NCBI GenBank assembly: GCA_021775425.1
Contig: JAJFHX010000004.1
Span: forward strand, 124,001-188,000
DNA length: 64,000 nt
Source of the DNA: Hyphomicrobiales bacterium
GTDB taxonomy: Bacteria > Pseudomonadota > Alphaproteobacteria > Rhizobiales > HXMU1428-3
Direction of reading: 5' to 3'
A program made the translations under genes and the position numbers. Of the stretch, positions 25,651-33,747 are shown piece after piece (the stretch's first letter is position 1; each line of letters begins with the position of its first letter). The notes beneath the pieces were generated by a model. It searched no databases and was not told the origin of the DNA. It saw only the letters and a list, made by a program, of their open reading frames with translations.

Positions 25651-27465
25651 TTAATAAACTCTGGCTTTTGGTTTGATGTAGTCTATCTCATCAGTTAACG
25701 TGTAGTTATGAACCGGGCGATAATCGATGGTGACTTTTCCGGCTTCATCCATCCATGCCAGTGTGTGCTTCATCCAGTTTTCATCATCACGTTCAGTAAA
25801 GTCTTCTCTTGCGTGTGCGCCGCGGCTTTCCTTGCGGTTAACCGCTGAATAGGCCGTTGTCAGCGCAGAAGCCATCAGGTTATCAAGCTCAAGAGTTTCC
25901 ATCAGGTCTGAATTCCAGATGAGCGATCTGTCCTTTACAGAAACGTCTCCCATGCCATCCCAGATTTCAGAAACCCGCTTGCAGCCTTCGGCCATGGTTT
26001 CTTCAGTTCTGAACACGGCGACATCTTCCTGCATGGCGACCTGCATTTTGAGGCGCATTTCTGCTGTAGATGTGCTGCCTTTGGCGTGGCGGGTTTTATC
26101 AAAATGGCCCAGAATACTGTCTATTTGTTCTTTGCTGGCTTTTGGTGCCGCTGTGTCTTTATCAACAATCTGGCCAGCGCGAATGCCTGCGGCTCTGCCG
26201 AATACCACCAGATCAATCAATGAGTTAGAGCCAAGCCGGTTAGCACCGTGAACCGAAACGCAGGCCGCTTCACCTACCGCCATCAGGCCAGGTACGACCG
26301 TGTCAGGGTCATCGCCTTTTTTGGTCAGCACTTCGCCCCAATAATTGCAGGGGATACCGCCCATATTATAATGAACCGTTGGCAGAACCGGAATTGGTTC
26401 CTTGGTCAGATCAACGCCAGCGAAAATTTTGGCGCTTTCTGAAATGCCGGGCAGACGCTCTGCGAGTACTGCCGGGTCTAAATGGTCAAGATGAAGATAG
26501 ATGTGGTCGTTGTTTTTGCCAACGCCGCGACCTTCTCTGATTTCCATGGTCATTGAACGGGAGACAACATCGCGGCTGGCGAGATCTTTGGCGGTTGGGG
26601 CATAACGCTCCATAAAACGTTCGCCTTCTGAATTAACGAGATAGCCACCCTCACCTCTTGCGCCTTCCGTAATCAGGCAACCGGCGCCGTAAATCCCTGT
26701 CGGGTGGAACTGGACAAATTCCATATCCTGCAGCGGAAGCCCGGCTCTTGCGACCATGCCATTGCCATCACCCGTGCAGGTGTGGGCAGAGGTGCAGGAG
26801 AAATAAGAACGGCCATAGCCGCCTGTTGCCAGAATCACCAGCTTGGCGTTGAAAATATGCATTTCACCGCTATCAAGATCCCAGGCCACGAGGCCCTGAC
26901 ACTGGCCATCATCACTCATGATCAGATCAAGTGCGAAATATTCGATGAAAAACTCAGCGTTATTTTTCAGCGACTGGCCATATAGCGTGTGCAAAATAGC
27001 GTGGCCGGTTCTGTCTGCTGCGGCGCAGGTGCGCTGCACGGGCGGGCCTTCGCCGAAATTCTGCATATGGCCGCCAAACGGGCGCTGATAAATGGTGCCT
27101 TCTTCTGTTCTTGAAAATGGCACGCCGAAATGATCCAGCTCATAAACCGCTTCGGGTGCTTCACGGCAGAGATATTCAATTGCATCCTGATCACCAAGCC
27201 AGTCAGAGCCTTTGACCGTATCAAACATATGCCACTGCCAGCTATCCGGCCCCATATTGCTTAACGATGCGGCGATACCGCCCTGGGCTGCAACGGTGTG
27301 CGAGCGGGTTGGGAAAACTTTGGTGACGCAGGCAGTTTTCAGCCCGGCCTGTGCTGCGCCTAACGTCGCGCGCAGACCTGAGCCACCGGCGCCGACCACC
27401 ACAACATCATAGGCATGTTCGACAGTTTTATAGCCCAGACCATTTGTTTGTTTTTGTTCGGTCAT
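25651..27465 (-). CDS. sdhA: Succinate dehydrogenase flavoprotein subunit
   Basis: Oxidises succinate to fumarate in the TCA cycle with covalently bound FAD. It has 604 residues. The FAD-binding start is [21 protein letters not shown]; the FAD-linking His is in [13 protein letters not shown]. Active-site residues lie in [21 protein letters not shown] and in the capping-domain stretch [13 protein letters not shown]. The C-terminal part contains [13 protein letters not shown]. It starts 6 bp after sdhD, so the two are one transcript. Confidence 0.97.
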   Translation of the reverse strand: MTEQKQTNGLGYKTVEHAYDVVVVGAGGSGLRATLGAAQAGLKTACVTKVFPTRSHTVAAQGGIAASLSNMGPDSWQWHMFDTVKGSDWLGDQDAIEYLCREAPEAVYELDHFGVPFSRTEEGTIYQRPFGGHMQNFGEGPPVQRTCAAADRTGHAILHTLYGQSLKNNAEFFIEYFALDLIMSDDGQCQGLVAWDLDSGEMHIFNAKLVILATGGYGRSYFSCTSAHTCTGDGNGMVARAGLPLQDMEFVQFHPTGIYGAGCLITEGARGEGGYLVNSEGERFMERYAPTAKDLASRDVVSRSMTMEIREGRGVGKNNDHIYLHLDHLDPAVLAERLPGISESAKIFAGVDLTKEPIPVLPTVHYNMGGIPCNYWGEVLTKKGDDPDTVVPGLMAVGEAACVSVHGANRLGSNSLIDLVVFGRAAGIRAGQIVDKDTAAPKASKEQIDSILGHFDKTRHAKGSTSTAEMRLKMQVAMQEDVAVFRTEETMAEGCKRVSEIWDGMGDVSVKDRSLIWNSDLMETLELDNLMASALTTAYSAVNRKESRGAHAREDFTERDDENWMKHTLAWMDEAGKVTIDYRPVHNYTLTDEIDYIKPKARVY

Positions 27466-27471
27466 ATTTTT

Positions 27472-27852
27472 TTAAGCTCCGAAGCTGAGTTTTAACAGGG
27501 AGACAACACCGGCCAGCGCAACAAAGGCCGTGAAAAATGTGTTGAGAATCAGCAGCAGGATTTTACTGCCTTCATTATGAACATAATCTTCGATCACCAC
27601 CTGCATCCCTAAACGCATGTGGTAAGTTGTTGAAAGGACAAAGGCAATTGCCAGTGAGACGTATAATGGATTTGCAAAGAACTGTTTGACAGTGCTGTGA
27701 CTTTCACCAGCAAGTTGAAAGGCGGCAAAGACCACAAATACTGACAATATAAGATTGGCCACACCCGTAATTCGTTGACGCCAGAAATGCTCTGAGCCTT
27801 CATTGGCTGTGCCGAGCCCTTTCACGTTTGAAAGCGGTGTCCTGTATGACAT
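27472..27852 (-). CDS. sdhD: Succinate dehydrogenase membrane anchor subunit
   Basis: Small hydrophobic subunit of complex II that helps bind heme b and ubiquinone. The 126 residues contain three transmembrane helices (VANLILSVFVVFAAFQLAG, LAIAFVLSTTYHMRLGMQVVIEDYV, ILLLILNTFFTAFVALAGVV). The His in TTYHMRLGMQ is the usual heme-ligand region. It lies between sdhC (102 bp upstream) and sdhA (6 bp downstream). Confidence 0.92.
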   Translation of the reverse strand: MSYRTPLSNVKGLGTANEGSEHFWRQRITGVANLILSVFVVFAAFQLAGESHSTVKQFFANPLYVSLAIAFVLSTTYHMRLGMQVVIEDYVHNEGSKILLLILNTFFTAFVALAGVVSLLKLSFGA

Positions 27853-27954
27853 TGTCTCTATCTCCGGCTTATTAGTGCAGATGAATTGAAATGTTTTGAT
27901 TGAAACTTTTTGGTTAAATCTGTGCCTGAATAATCTGATCGTTTGGTTTAATTT

Positions 27955-28365
27955 TTACCCTGCCTGACAGATAAAAAACCAGACCAGTGCTGTTAGAATG
28001 ATGGGTGTAACTACGCCGATTTTAGCCATCAGCTCTACCGTATCGAGGCCAAAGCCTTTGCCAAAATCCCAGATAAAGTGACGAATGCCCCCGCACATAT
28101 GATGGAAAAATGCCCATGTGCAAAGCACCAGAACAATCAGCCCCAGTGTGCTGCCCAATAAATCATTGACGAAATTAAAATATTCCGGCCCGCTGGCCGC
28201 TGCCATCAGCCACCAGGCAAATATCAGAATGCCGAAATATAAGCCAACGCCGGTGAGGCGGTGAACAATCGACATCATCATGGTGAGCATTGGAGAATAG
28301 ATTTGTAGATGCGGTGATAGTGGCCGCGCAGCTCTGAGCTTGTTTTCGCCCATTTGTTCCCCCAC
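27955..28365 (-). CDS. sdhC: Succinate dehydrogenase cytochrome b556 subunit
   Basis: First gene of the sdh operon. The 136 residues begin with the family signature RPLSPHLQIYSPMLTMMMSIVHRLTG and continue with three transmembrane helices. The heme-ligand His is in FHHMCGGIRHFIWDFG. The true start may be the second Met (MGENKLRAARP, 28353). The 310-bp upstream gap holds an imperfect inverted repeat that could be a control site. Confidence 0.95.
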   Translation of the reverse strand: MGEQMGENKLRAARPLSPHLQIYSPMLTMMMSIVHRLTGVGLYFGILIFAWWLMAAASGPEYFNFVNDLLGSTLGLIVLVLCTWAFFHHMCGGIRHFIWDFGKGFGLDTVELMAKIGVVTPIILTALVWFFICQAG

Positions 28366-28412
28366 TATTGAAACCTATTCGGCGTGAAACCTGTTGAACA
28401 AGCTAAATTGAC

Positions 28413-28462
28413 CATATGAAACATGCCATTTACTGAAAAGTTGAAATGGTTTTGTTCATATG
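28413..28462 (-). promoter_or_regulatory. Imperfect 19-bp inverted repeat upstream of sdhC
   Basis: The arm 28413-28431 (CATATGAAACATGCCATTT) faces 28444-28462 (AAATGGTTTTGTTCATATG); most positions pair. The 11-mer CATATGAAACA also recurs as a direct repeat at 28457-28467. It may be an operator for sdh or for the divergent gene. The rest of 28366-28675 shows nothing clear. Confidence 0.35.
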
Positions 28463-28675
28463 AAACACATTTGTCCTGAGCTTTGGTCATAAGATCTGAG
28501 CGCAAATGTCGCTTTGTTCGTGGCCGTATCTTCGCCGATGGTTGAGCAGCAATTCATTTTTAGAATTGGTTGGTTTGTTTCTTGTATCATAAGGTGTAAC
28601 AAAGTCTATCACTTCTGGTCAACATTAAACTAAAGTTTTGCTGATCAACTTCTGTATTTCTAGAGGAAGCTTTTT

Positions 28676-29227
28676 ATGTACCTGTTTTCGCGGTTTTTTT
28701 TCTTGTCTTTACTGGGTGTTTTCTGTTTTTCCGGTTCGCTCGGCGCCACCACTTCATTATCAGCCGCAGAGCTTGAACCACCCAAGGCCTGGGCTGTGTT
28801 TCAGGAACCTGACTATGGCACTACGTTATATTACCCCTCAAACTGGTTTGAACCTGCGGGGATGAAAGATGAAAGTTTCATCTTTACCTCTAAAAATGAT
28901 GACGCAGTGTTGGCATTGAAAGTCATTTTTGATGACCAGCGCACAGGCGCGGCGGCCACTGTGTCTCAACTAAAAACCGGCACTGGTGCGCATCGCATCA
29001 CTGACATTCAATCCGGTGAGATGTGGTATGAGCTAAAAATGGTGCCGACACCTGAAACTCAGATTTTTTCACGCACGCTCTATAGCTGCAAGGAGCGGGT
29101 GGTCAGCCAGGTCAGCCTGACATACCCGAAGGCATCGGCTTCGAGCTATGAAAAAATGCTGAAAAAAATGAAGCGGCGCTTTTCGCAAGGTGTTGGCGTG
29201 AAGACGCCGATTAGGGAGTGTAGTTAA
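28676..29227 (+). CDS. Hypothetical secreted protein
   Basis: A 183-residue protein with a signal peptide (LFSRFFFLSLLGVFCFSGSLG, cleavage near residue 30). The mature part begins with an aromatic-rich stretch (AVFQEPDYGTTLYYPSNWFEPAG), resembling small exported domains that bind or present ligands, and ends basic (KMLKKMKRRFSQG). Two Cys flank the second half. I do not recognise the family. ATG 28676 follows AGAGGAAG. A repeat array begins 33 bp after its stop. Confidence 0.7.
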   Translation: MYLFSRFFFLSLLGVFCFSGSLGATTSLSAAELEPPKAWAVFQEPDYGTTLYYPSNWFEPAGMKDESFIFTSKNDDAVLALKVIFDDQRTGAAATVSQLKTGTGAHRITDIQSGEMWYELKMVPTPETQIFSRTLYSCKERVVSQVSLTYPKASASSYEKMLKKMKRRFSQGVGVKTPIRECS

Positions 29228-29260
29228 AGCATTTTTGCCTAGAAGTCCTTCGCTAGATTC

Positions 29261-29312
29261 TTTGACGGGGCTTCAGTTGCCCACCTGCAACCGCCCCTGG
29301 TACGACGGTGAG
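29261..29312 (+). repeat. Dispersed hairpin repeat, copy R5 (consensus-like)
   Basis: The best-preserved full unit: TTTGACG, outer GGGGC/GCCCC, TTCA, inner GTTGC/GCAAC around CCACCT, tail TGGTACGACGGTGAG. Confidence 0.9.
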
Positions 29313-29315
29313 AAT

Positions 29316-29344
29316 CGCGTTTCAGTTGCCCACCTGCAATCGCG
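29316..29344 (+). repeat. Dispersed hairpin repeat, copy R6 (minimal)
   Basis: Hairpin only, without head or tail. Outer stem CGCG/CGCG, TTTCA, GTTGC/GCAAT around CCACCT. Confidence 0.85.
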
Positions 29345-29355
29345 CTTCCTTATTT

Positions 29356-29384
29356 GCGCTTCAGTTGCCCACCTGCAACCGCGC
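29356..29384 (+). repeat. Dispersed hairpin repeat, copy R7 (minimal)
   Basis: Hairpin only. Outer stem GCGC/GCGC, TTCA, GTTGC/GCAAC around CCACCT. Third of a tandem run of three with three different outer stems. Confidence 0.85.
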
Positions 29385-29429
29385 TATATCTCCACTTGTC
29401 GCTCTCCTTCAAATATGGCATGTTCTCGT

Positions 29430-29630
29430 TGTTGGTTCTGTCGTCTTGTTTAGGCGATGGTTAGAGGGAACACGGTGCGGGCTTTTTTTAGTTTTATTCC
29501 GTGGCTGCCCACGCAACTGTAAGCGGCAATCGAGACCTTTTATGCCACTGGCCATTCATTCTTGGCTGGGAAGGTGGGTTGAGGACAAACCGCGAGCCAG
29601 GAGACCTGCCAGCGCTCACCGGTGTGTTTT
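29430..29630 (+). promoter_or_regulatory. Cobalamin riboswitch
   Basis: The conserved B12-aptamer blocks appear in order: GGGAACACGGTG (from 29466), GCCCACGCAACTGTAAGCGG (from 29506), GCCACTGGCC, GGGAAGG, and the B12 box GCCAGGAGACCTGCC (29596-29610). It precedes a CbiM-type permease. Binding of adenosylcobalamin should reduce expression of that gene. Confidence 0.93.
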
Positions 29631-29648
29631 ACCACGCCTTATATCAAC

Positions 29649-29677
29649 TCTCCCGCACGATGGGTGCGGAAAGGAGA
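29649..29677 (+). promoter_or_regulatory. Shine-Dalgarno-sequestering hairpin below the riboswitch
   Basis: TCTCC-CGCAC (29649-29658) can pair with GTGCG (29664-29668) and GGAGA (29673-29677), burying the AAGGAG ribosome site of the permease gene. This suggests translational control by the riboswitch. Confidence 0.6.
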
Positions 29678-29684
29678 CTTTATT

Positions 29685-30371
29685 ATGCATATTGAACCTG
29701 GCGTCGTTGATGGCGCAAAGCTTGCCGTTAGCTATGTAACTGCCGCTGCCGCTTTCGGCATTTCCGGCAAAATGATTTATGACACCATTCGTAATGATGG
29801 CGGCTTGCCAGCCATTGTATTGCGCAGCCTTATTACAACAGCGCTTGTATTCAGCTTTTTTGAAGTTTTGCCGCACTATCCTGTCGGGGTTTCGGAAGTT
29901 CACTTTATTCTCGGCTCAACATTATATCTCATCTTCGGGGCCGGGCCTGCGGCGATTGGCTTAGCGGCCGGGTTATTGCTTCAAGGTCTGCTGTTTGCAC
30001 CGTTTGATCTGCCGCAATATGGTATGAACATTACCACTTTGCTGGTGCCGCTTTGGGCTATGAGCCATCTGGCCAAAAATATCATCAAGCCAAATACCGC
30101 TTATGTGGACATCAAATATTCACAAGCCCTACTGCTTTCAACTGCTTATCAGGGTGGTGTTGTTGCGTGGGTAGCTTTCTGGGCGTTCTACGGGCAGGGT
30201 TTCGGCGCTGCCAATGTTGCCGCCGTTTCATCTTTCGGGCTGGCTTACATGGCCGTGATCATTATTGAGCCTCTGGCTGATCTGGCTGTGCTTGCTGGCG
30301 CAAAAGCGCTTTCAGCTCATAGTAAGACAACGCCTTTGCTTTATAACCGGCTGCATAACAGAGCTGCTTAA
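29685..30371 (+). CDS. CbiM-type energy-coupling factor transporter permease
   Basis: Integral membrane protein of the CbiM/NikM family, the substrate-capturing part of cobalt/nickel ECF transporters. The start MHIEPGVVDGAK is typical (the first residues of the mature protein coordinate the metal), fixing ATG 29685 with AAGGAG upstream, for 228 residues and about six transmembrane helices. The cobalamin riboswitch upstream makes cobalt the likely substrate. No cbiN, cbiQ or cbiO lies nearby, so it either works alone or its partners are elsewhere. A terminator follows. Confidence 0.87.
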   Translation: MHIEPGVVDGAKLAVSYVTAAAAFGISGKMIYDTIRNDGGLPAIVLRSLITTALVFSFFEVLPHYPVGVSEVHFILGSTLYLIFGAGPAAIGLAAGLLLQGLLFAPFDLPQYGMNITTLLVPLWAMSHLAKNIIKPNTAYVDIKYSQALLLSTAYQGGVVAWVAFWAFYGQGFGAANVAAVSSFGLAYMAVIIIEPLADLAVLAGAKALSAHSKTTPLLYNRLHNRAA

Positions 30372-30401
30372 AGCTTTTCACTTAAGCATTTACAAATTCA
30401 A

Positions 30402-30439
30402 AACCGGGGCCTGGAAACAAGCTCCGGTTTTTCTTTTTT
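30402..30439 (+). terminator. Intrinsic terminator of the CbiM-type gene
   Basis: AACCGGGGC (30402-30410) pairs with GCTCCGGTT (30421-30429) with one G-U, followed by a T-rich run to 30439 that also forms the head of repeat R8. Confidence 0.9.
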
Positions 30440-30488
30440 GATGCGCCTTCAGTTGCCCACTAGCAACCGGCGCTGGTACGTCGGAGGG
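30436..30488 (+). repeat. Dispersed hairpin repeat, copy R8
   Basis: Head TTTTGATG on the terminator T tract, outer GCGCC/GGCGC, TTCA, GTTGC/GCAAC around CCACTA, tail TGGTACGTCGGAGGG. Confidence 0.88.
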
Positions 30489-30508
30489 AATGGGGATGGG
30501 TTGATTTT

Positions 30509-30928
30509 TTATTTTCCCATTGTCAGGAAGTTGTCTCGGTGTCTTAGGGTAAACAGCAATAACAATCCGGCGAGGACCGGGATTGCAGCCCAGAACAGGA
30601 TGTTGGGTCTGGCCAGTGGGGTCATGTAGAGCTGATAGCTTGCGACTGTTGAGACGGCGTGCATCAGGAAAACGGCCCCGTAGCTTATTGTTTTGAAAAG
30701 CCCGGTGGCAAATGCCAGCACGACGATGAGTTGCACCACGCCAAGGGCGAGGATGATGCTTGTGCTATCTACCGAGACATAGAATTTAGAGACCGTTTTG
30801 ATCGCGTGCTGGTTATTGAGGATTTTATCAAAAGCCCAGACAGCTAAAAACAATGCCGAACTTAACCGCAGAATGGCGAGCGGAATTTCCAGCTCTCTAT
30901 CTCTTTGATATGGTGATGGATTGGTCAT
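30509..30928 (-). CDS. DoxX-like small membrane protein
   Basis: From the Met with AGGAG upstream (30928, MTNPSPYQRDRE) it has 139 residues and four transmembrane helices (LRLSSALFLAVWAFDKIL, STSIILALGVVQLIVVLAFATG, YGAVFLMHAVSTVASYQLY, NILFWAAIPVLAGLLLLFTL). This four-helix layout fits the DoxX/DoxD-like group; the family call is moderate. The function is not established. It is convergent with the CbiM-type gene and stands alone on its strand. Confidence 0.72.
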   Translation of the reverse strand: MTNPSPYQRDRELEIPLAILRLSSALFLAVWAFDKILNNQHAIKTVSKFYVSVDSTSIILALGVVQLIVVLAFATGLFKTISYGAVFLMHAVSTVASYQLYMTPLARPNILFWAAIPVLAGLLLLFTLRHRDNFLTMGK

Positions 30929-31210
30929 TTCGGGCTCCTTTGGGGATTTATTTTTGCCTTCGCAAACGCGCTCTATTGCTGGCAACCCTGCCTGAAAACA
31001 TGCCTTTTATCAATGCTGCAAATCATATTTCAGGCAAGCCTTCTCATCACTTTTTGGGGAGATTGATGTGATGAGTATCGCGAGCTTTTTTTAGTTTCAT
31101 TGAACTTAAGCCCCGCCTTTTGCGACGAACTATATGCAGGCGCTTAGTTGTCATTTTACTTTGTTGCCATTTTAAAAAATTAGTTCAGCTCATTTCGCAT
31201 GGAGGTCAAT

Positions 31211-31582
31211 ATGTTTCATCACAAACGTTCAAAATCAGCTTTTAACCTGACTGCCATTGTTCTCACTGGTGGTATTGTTTTTGCCGCCATTTCCGGCATT
31301 GCTCCCGGTTTTCAGGTGATTGAGGCAAAAGCGGCTTATTGTAAAAATCTCAAGGGTGTTGGCTCGCACCGCTCTCGTGTCGGGGCGGTTGGTCTGGCGC
31401 AGCTCATTGTCAACCGTCACCTCGCGCGCCAGGGCAAGGGCGGTAGCGTCAGCCGGCGGGTGAATTGTGTACGCGGCCATGTTCGCAATATTCCGATTTA
31501 TTCCTGCGTCATCACGGTGCGGTTCTGCTCATTGCAAGGAGCGAAGGTGAGAAAGCAATTTCCGCGCATACTCAGGCGTTAA
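31211..31582 (+). CDS. Small secreted basic cysteine protein
   Basis: A protein of 123 residues from ATG 31211 (GGAGG six bases upstream). A long signal region (AFNLTAIVLTGGIVFAAISGIAPG, cleavage near EAKA) precedes a very basic mature part with four Cys: CKNLKG at the start, then RVNCVRG, YSCVIT and RFCSLQG. The central RVGAVGLAQLIVNRHLARQG is probably helical. The Cys order resembles the protein at 21760-22035. The C-terminus is Arg/Lys-rich. Family not recognised; a periplasmic role is inferred from the signal peptide only. Confidence 0.68.
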   Translation: MFHHKRSKSAFNLTAIVLTGGIVFAAISGIAPGFQVIEAKAAYCKNLKGVGSHRSRVGAVGLAQLIVNRHLARQGKGGSVSRRVNCVRGHVRNIPIYSCVITVRFCSLQGAKVRKQFPRILRR

Positions 31583-31603
31583 TCAGCGGAGCTGTAGTGC
31601 TGA

Positions 31604-32506
31604 TCAACTGGTCTGGCGGGAGAGAAAATCGTTTAAAATCTCAGCCGTCTCATCAGGGAAGACATCCACAAAGAAATGCCCGCCGGGGAGAGACGCCGTT
31701 TCAATCGTTTCGCAGCGTTTGCGCCAACAGGCGGGGAGGTCAAAACACTCTGCCATCGTGCCATTTGCGCCATAAAACACCAATGTCGGGCAGGTGACTT
31801 TTTTCTCGATATCTTCTTCATCAAGCGACAGATCAATGGTTGCGGCGGCGCGGTAATCCGAACAGGAGCCGTGGATCATTTCTTTGGTGCGCCAGCAGCG
31901 TCTGTAATCTTCCAGTTGTTGCTGGTTGAAATCTTCAACGGTTGTTGCGCCCCAGCCAAGCAGGCAGGTTTCATAGAAAAAATCAGGATCAAGGGCGATC
32001 ATATGCTCGGGGAATGGTTCAGCTTGTGATAGAAAATACCAGTGCCAATAGGCGCCCGCGACCTTGTTAGTGGTCTCTTTAAACATGGCATGGGTCGGGA
32101 CGATATCAAGCACCGAGAGGGATTTGACAACATCCGGGTGATCTAACGCCATGCGGTGGCCAGTGCGGCCGCCCCTGTCGTGACCTATCATGTGAAAGCT
32201 TTCAAAGCCTTCTTCTTTCATCAGGGCGACATTGTCTTTGGCCATCTGACGGAAGGAATAATTGGCGTTATCTGGGGTGCATTTTGGTTTGCTGCTATCG
32301 CCATAGCCGCGCAAATCGGCGCAGATAACACGGTAGTTTCTGGCGAGCTCAGGCGCGATGGCGGCCCACATGGCCAGATTTTGCGGGAAGCCATGCAACA
32401 TCAGAACGGGTGGGCCATCACCGCCCACCACATAGTTGATGGTTATTTCCTCATTGGTGGATTCATCTTTCAGTTGGGATTTTTTTCTCTCAAACCCTTC
32501 AAACAT
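31604..32506 (-). CDS. Fluoroacetate dehalogenase-like alpha/beta hydrolase
   Basis: A 300-residue alpha/beta hydrolase whose active-site residues match those known from Rhodopseudomonas fluoroacetate dehalogenase: nucleophile Asp110 with Arg111 and Arg114 in GHDRGGR, Asp134 in VLDIVPT, His155-Trp156 in AYWHWYFL, Tyr218 and His277 in PGGHFFVD. That enzyme replaces the fluorine of fluoroacetate with OH to give glycolate. The family also contains epoxide hydrolases, but these carry different lid residues. It ends a minus-strand group beginning with a mesaconyl-CoA hydratase 40 bp upstream. The natural substrate here is not known. Confidence 0.85.
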   Translation of the reverse strand: MFEGFERKKSQLKDESTNEEITINYVVGGDGPPVLMLHGFPQNLAMWAAIAPELARNYRVICADLRGYGDSSKPKCTPDNANYSFRQMAKDNVALMKEEGFESFHMIGHDRGGRTGHRMALDHPDVVKSLSVLDIVPTHAMFKETTNKVAGAYWHWYFLSQAEPFPEHMIALDPDFFYETCLLGWGATTVEDFNQQQLEDYRRCWRTKEMIHGSCSDYRAAATIDLSLDEEDIEKKVTCPTLVFYGANGTMAECFDLPACWRKRCETIETASLPGGHFFVDVFPDETAEILNDFLSRQTS

Positions 32507-32546
32507 ACTGGCTCCTTTTCAATAAACTTAACTGTTCAGAGCTGTT

Positions 32547-33602
32547 TTACCTTGGCATGACGAGCCAATAGTCAATGTCGAGCATGACGCTTTCGTGGTA
32601 GCCCTCTTCGGTTTTGCCGGGGAAGTCTGCGCAATTGTGATTTTTGGCGGCGATGGTTCTGACTCTTAATGCACCGACATCCTCACGGCCTGGAATGGCT
32701 GAGGTTTCAAGAATTTCTGACCAGGCATAGATTGTATCACCCGCGAAACAGGGGCTGACATGGCGGCCACCATTAATGGCCGCGATATGAAAGCCGTTAG
32801 CCAGCCCATTGAAAGACAGCGCCCGCGCCATGGAAATGACATGGCCGCCATACATCAGCCGCTTACCGAACCGGCCCTGACTTTCTGTATGATTGTTAAA
32901 ATGTACTTTGGCTGTATTCTGATAAAGCCTTGTTGCGATCTGATGTTCGGCTTCTTCAATTGTCATGCCGTCAACATGGTCGATTTTTTCTCCAACCTGA
33001 TAATCATCAAAACGGTAAGGGCTGCCAGCGAGGTCGTTATTATAATCATCCAGATTTATGGCCGGGGTTGATTCAACAAAATGGGACGGGTCAACTCTTT
33101 TTGGCAGCTCTGGCACGTCTTCTGTCGGCGCGGGGGAATTTTCATCCTTTTTGCGCACCATGACCCAGCGCACATAATCCAGCACAATTTCACCCAGTTG
33201 ATTGCGCCCGGTTGAGCGGACATAAACAACACCGGTTTTGCCGTTTGAATTTTCTTTGACGCCAATCACTTTGGAGGTGGTTGAGACGGTATCCCCCGGG
33301 TAAACGGGCTGGGTGAATTTACAATCCGCATAACCTAGATTGGCGATGGCATTCAGGGATATATCCGGCACTGTTTTGCCAAACACCATGTGGAACACCA
33401 GAAAATCATCAACCGGAGCGGCTTCATAGCCGATATCCATTGCGAAACTATCTGCTGACTGGACCGCGAAGCGCATGCCATAAAGACTGGTGTAGAGGGC
33501 GATGTCCCCTTCTGTGATGGTTCTTGGGGTGGCGTGATGCAAAACCTGACCAACTGAGAAATCTTCAAAATAATTACCTGGATTGGTTTTACTCATGATC
33601 AT
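32547..33602 (-). CDS. mch: Mesaconyl-CoA hydratase (MaoC family)
   Basis: Interconverts mesaconyl-CoA and beta-methylmalyl-CoA in the ethylmalonyl-CoA pathway of acetyl-CoA assimilation. The 351 residues have two hotdog domains: GNYFEDFSVGQVLHHATPRTITEGD at the N-terminus and YQVGEKIDHVDGMTIEEAEHQ in the second half, with the FGKRLMYGGHVISMA segment, as in the large Mch-type hydratases. ATG 33602 has AAGG close by; the Met two codons later is also possible. A CoA-ester lyase of the same pathway lies 2 kb away (35575). The symbol follows the pathway name and is a family-based call. Confidence 0.82.
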   Translation of the reverse strand: MIMSKTNPGNYFEDFSVGQVLHHATPRTITEGDIALYTSLYGMRFAVQSADSFAMDIGYEAAPVDDFLVFHMVFGKTVPDISLNAIANLGYADCKFTQPVYPGDTVSTTSKVIGVKENSNGKTGVVYVRSTGRNQLGEIVLDYVRWVMVRKKDENSPAPTEDVPELPKRVDPSHFVESTPAINLDDYNNDLAGSPYRFDDYQVGEKIDHVDGMTIEEAEHQIATRLYQNTAKVHFNNHTESQGRFGKRLMYGGHVISMARALSFNGLANGFHIAAINGGRHVSPCFAGDTIYAWSEILETSAIPGREDVGALRVRTIAAKNHNCADFPGKTEEGYHESVMLDIDYWLVMPR

Positions 33603-33747
33603 CTACCTTCTCTTTCGCTGATATATAGCCCCAACTCATAGAGAATTCGCTGAAATTGACAAGCCCTAAATTCGCATAATATACCAATGTGAAATCGCAT
33701 GGCTTTTCACTCTAAAAAGCTCACTAAAACTTCGCCATTTCGGTGGG

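Noticed and set aside
29261-29384. Possible CRISPR array
   Set aside because: Three similar units with short, unequal gaps (3 and 11 bp) and internal palindromes; no spacers of constant length and no cas genes.
29235-29739. Two plus-strand open frames across the repeat array and riboswitch
   Set aside because: They translate the hairpin repeats (repeated LQLPTCNR) and the B12 aptamer; the RNA features explain the region better.
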